Shown: in pieces, positions 63,642-64,000 of the stretch
Position numbering within the stretch: the stretch's first letter is position 1
Layout of the letters: every line of letters starts with the position of its first letter
Source of the DNA: Pseudoalteromonas lipolytica
Lineage (GTDB): Bacteria > Pseudomonadota > Gammaproteobacteria > Enterobacterales > Alteromonadaceae
DNA: 64,000 nucleotides
Assembly (NCBI RefSeq): GCF_001306915.1
Contig: NZ_LJTC01000001.1
Span: 159,887-223,886, forward strand
Direction: 5' to 3'
Translations under genes and position numbers: made by a program
Notes under the pieces: generated by a model
The model's input: only the letters and a program-made list of their open reading frames with translations
Told to the model about the DNA's origin: nothing
Database searches by the model: none

Positions 63642-63651
63642 GAGCTAAGCA

Positions 63652-64000
63652 ATGGATGTTCAAACACTCACGTTTATTATCGTCGGTTTAAGCTTCGCGC
63701 TTTATATCGGCATCGCAATCTGGGCTCGTGCTGGGTCAACAAATGAATTCTATGTTGCAGGGGGCGGTGTACCGCCGCTAGCAAATGGTATGGCAACCGC
63801 TGCTGACTGGATGAGTGCGGCATCGTTTATCTCAATGGCGGGTATTATCTCGTTTGCGGGTTATGACGGTGGTGTATATCTAATGGGTTGGACAGGTGGT
63901 TATGTACTACTTGCACTTTGTTTAGCTCCTTACCTACGTAAGTTTGGTAAGTTCACGGTACCTGATTTCATCGGTGACCGTTATTACTCACAAGCTGCAC
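63652..64000 (+). CDS. Sodium:solute (cation acetate) symporter, 5' part only
   Basis: The first 116 codons of a sodium/solute symporter running past the window edge. It begins [20 protein letters not shown] and contains [31 protein letters not shown] and [14 protein letters not shown], typical of the VC_2705/ActP-like acetate branch. GGAG lies upstream of the ATG. With acs and the CrbRS-like system it should serve acetate uptake. Confidence 0.9.
   Translation, partial: MDVQTLTFIIVGLSFALYIGIAIWARAGSTNEFYVAGGGVPPLANGMATAADWMSAASFISMAGIISFAGYDGGVYLMGWTGGYVLLALCLAPYLRKFGKFTVPDFIGDRYYSQAA

Overview
The window reads as chromosomal DNA of a marine gammaproteobacterium, most likely Pseudoalteromonas or a close Alteromonadales relative. 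The evidence is the ftsB-ispD-ispF-truD-surE-pcm-yqaA-nlpD-rpoS/mutS/pncC-recA order, the ygiM/ygiF pair, proteins of the DUF2982 and DUF2947 types, many TonB receptors and lipoproteins, a moderately AT-rich base composition, and no rRNA, tRNA, phage or IS genes.

Layout. 0-8 kb: 3' end of yajQ; a small unknown gene behind a hairpin that hides its ribosome binding site; a cobalamin riboswitch with a BtuB-type receptor; msrA; an RND efflux pair. 8-15.8 kb: a tiny CxxC membrane peptide overlapping a DUF2982 gene, an Ig-like/DUF1566 lipoprotein operon, cca, the gspA-gspB pair and an HD-GYP protein. 15.9-24.4 kb: putA with its divergent Lrp-type regulator, a TetR gene facing a small membrane protein across two palindromes, ygiM/ygiF and a START-domain protein. 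24.4-27.8 kb: metK and tkt. 27.9-32.8 kb: a repeat-rich accessory segment with small unknown genes (one interrupted by a stop codon, one with a G8 run), ppnP, hpf, GTAG-headed REP-like hairpins, degenerate 7-bp repeats and a 19-copy 8-bp tandem repeat just upstream of an unusual Nramp-related transporter. 32.8-36.4 kb: MoxR/VWA pair, DUF1653, DUF2947 and an unknown gene. 36.4-47.1 kb: the conserved cell division, isoprenoid, RNA modification, stress sigma factor and DNA repair block. 47.2-64 kb: zinc-ribbon membrane protein, siderophore receptor, porin, acs, LuxR-type regulator, purU, a lipoprotein, a DUF2339 membrane protein, a transporter-like hybrid histidine kinase, and the start of a DUF4212/acetate symporter operon.

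How parts work together. The last 13 kb holds an acetate-utilisation circuit. A CrbS-like symporter/histidine kinase and a CrbR-like response regulator lie with their expected targets acs and the acetate symporter. Short ACTAWGGT motifs lie upstream of both target transcripts. Proline catabolism (putA/putR), vitamin B12 uptake (riboswitch plus receptor), the SOS response (LexA box at recA) and methionine control (candidate MetJ boxes at metK) are other readable circuits. The least explained signals are three: the leader-peptide/hairpin arrangement at 391-470; the perfect Shine-Dalgarno microORF running through the putA terminator at 15883-15944; and the repeat systems of 27.9-32.8 kb, above all the octamer array in front of the Nramp-like gene.
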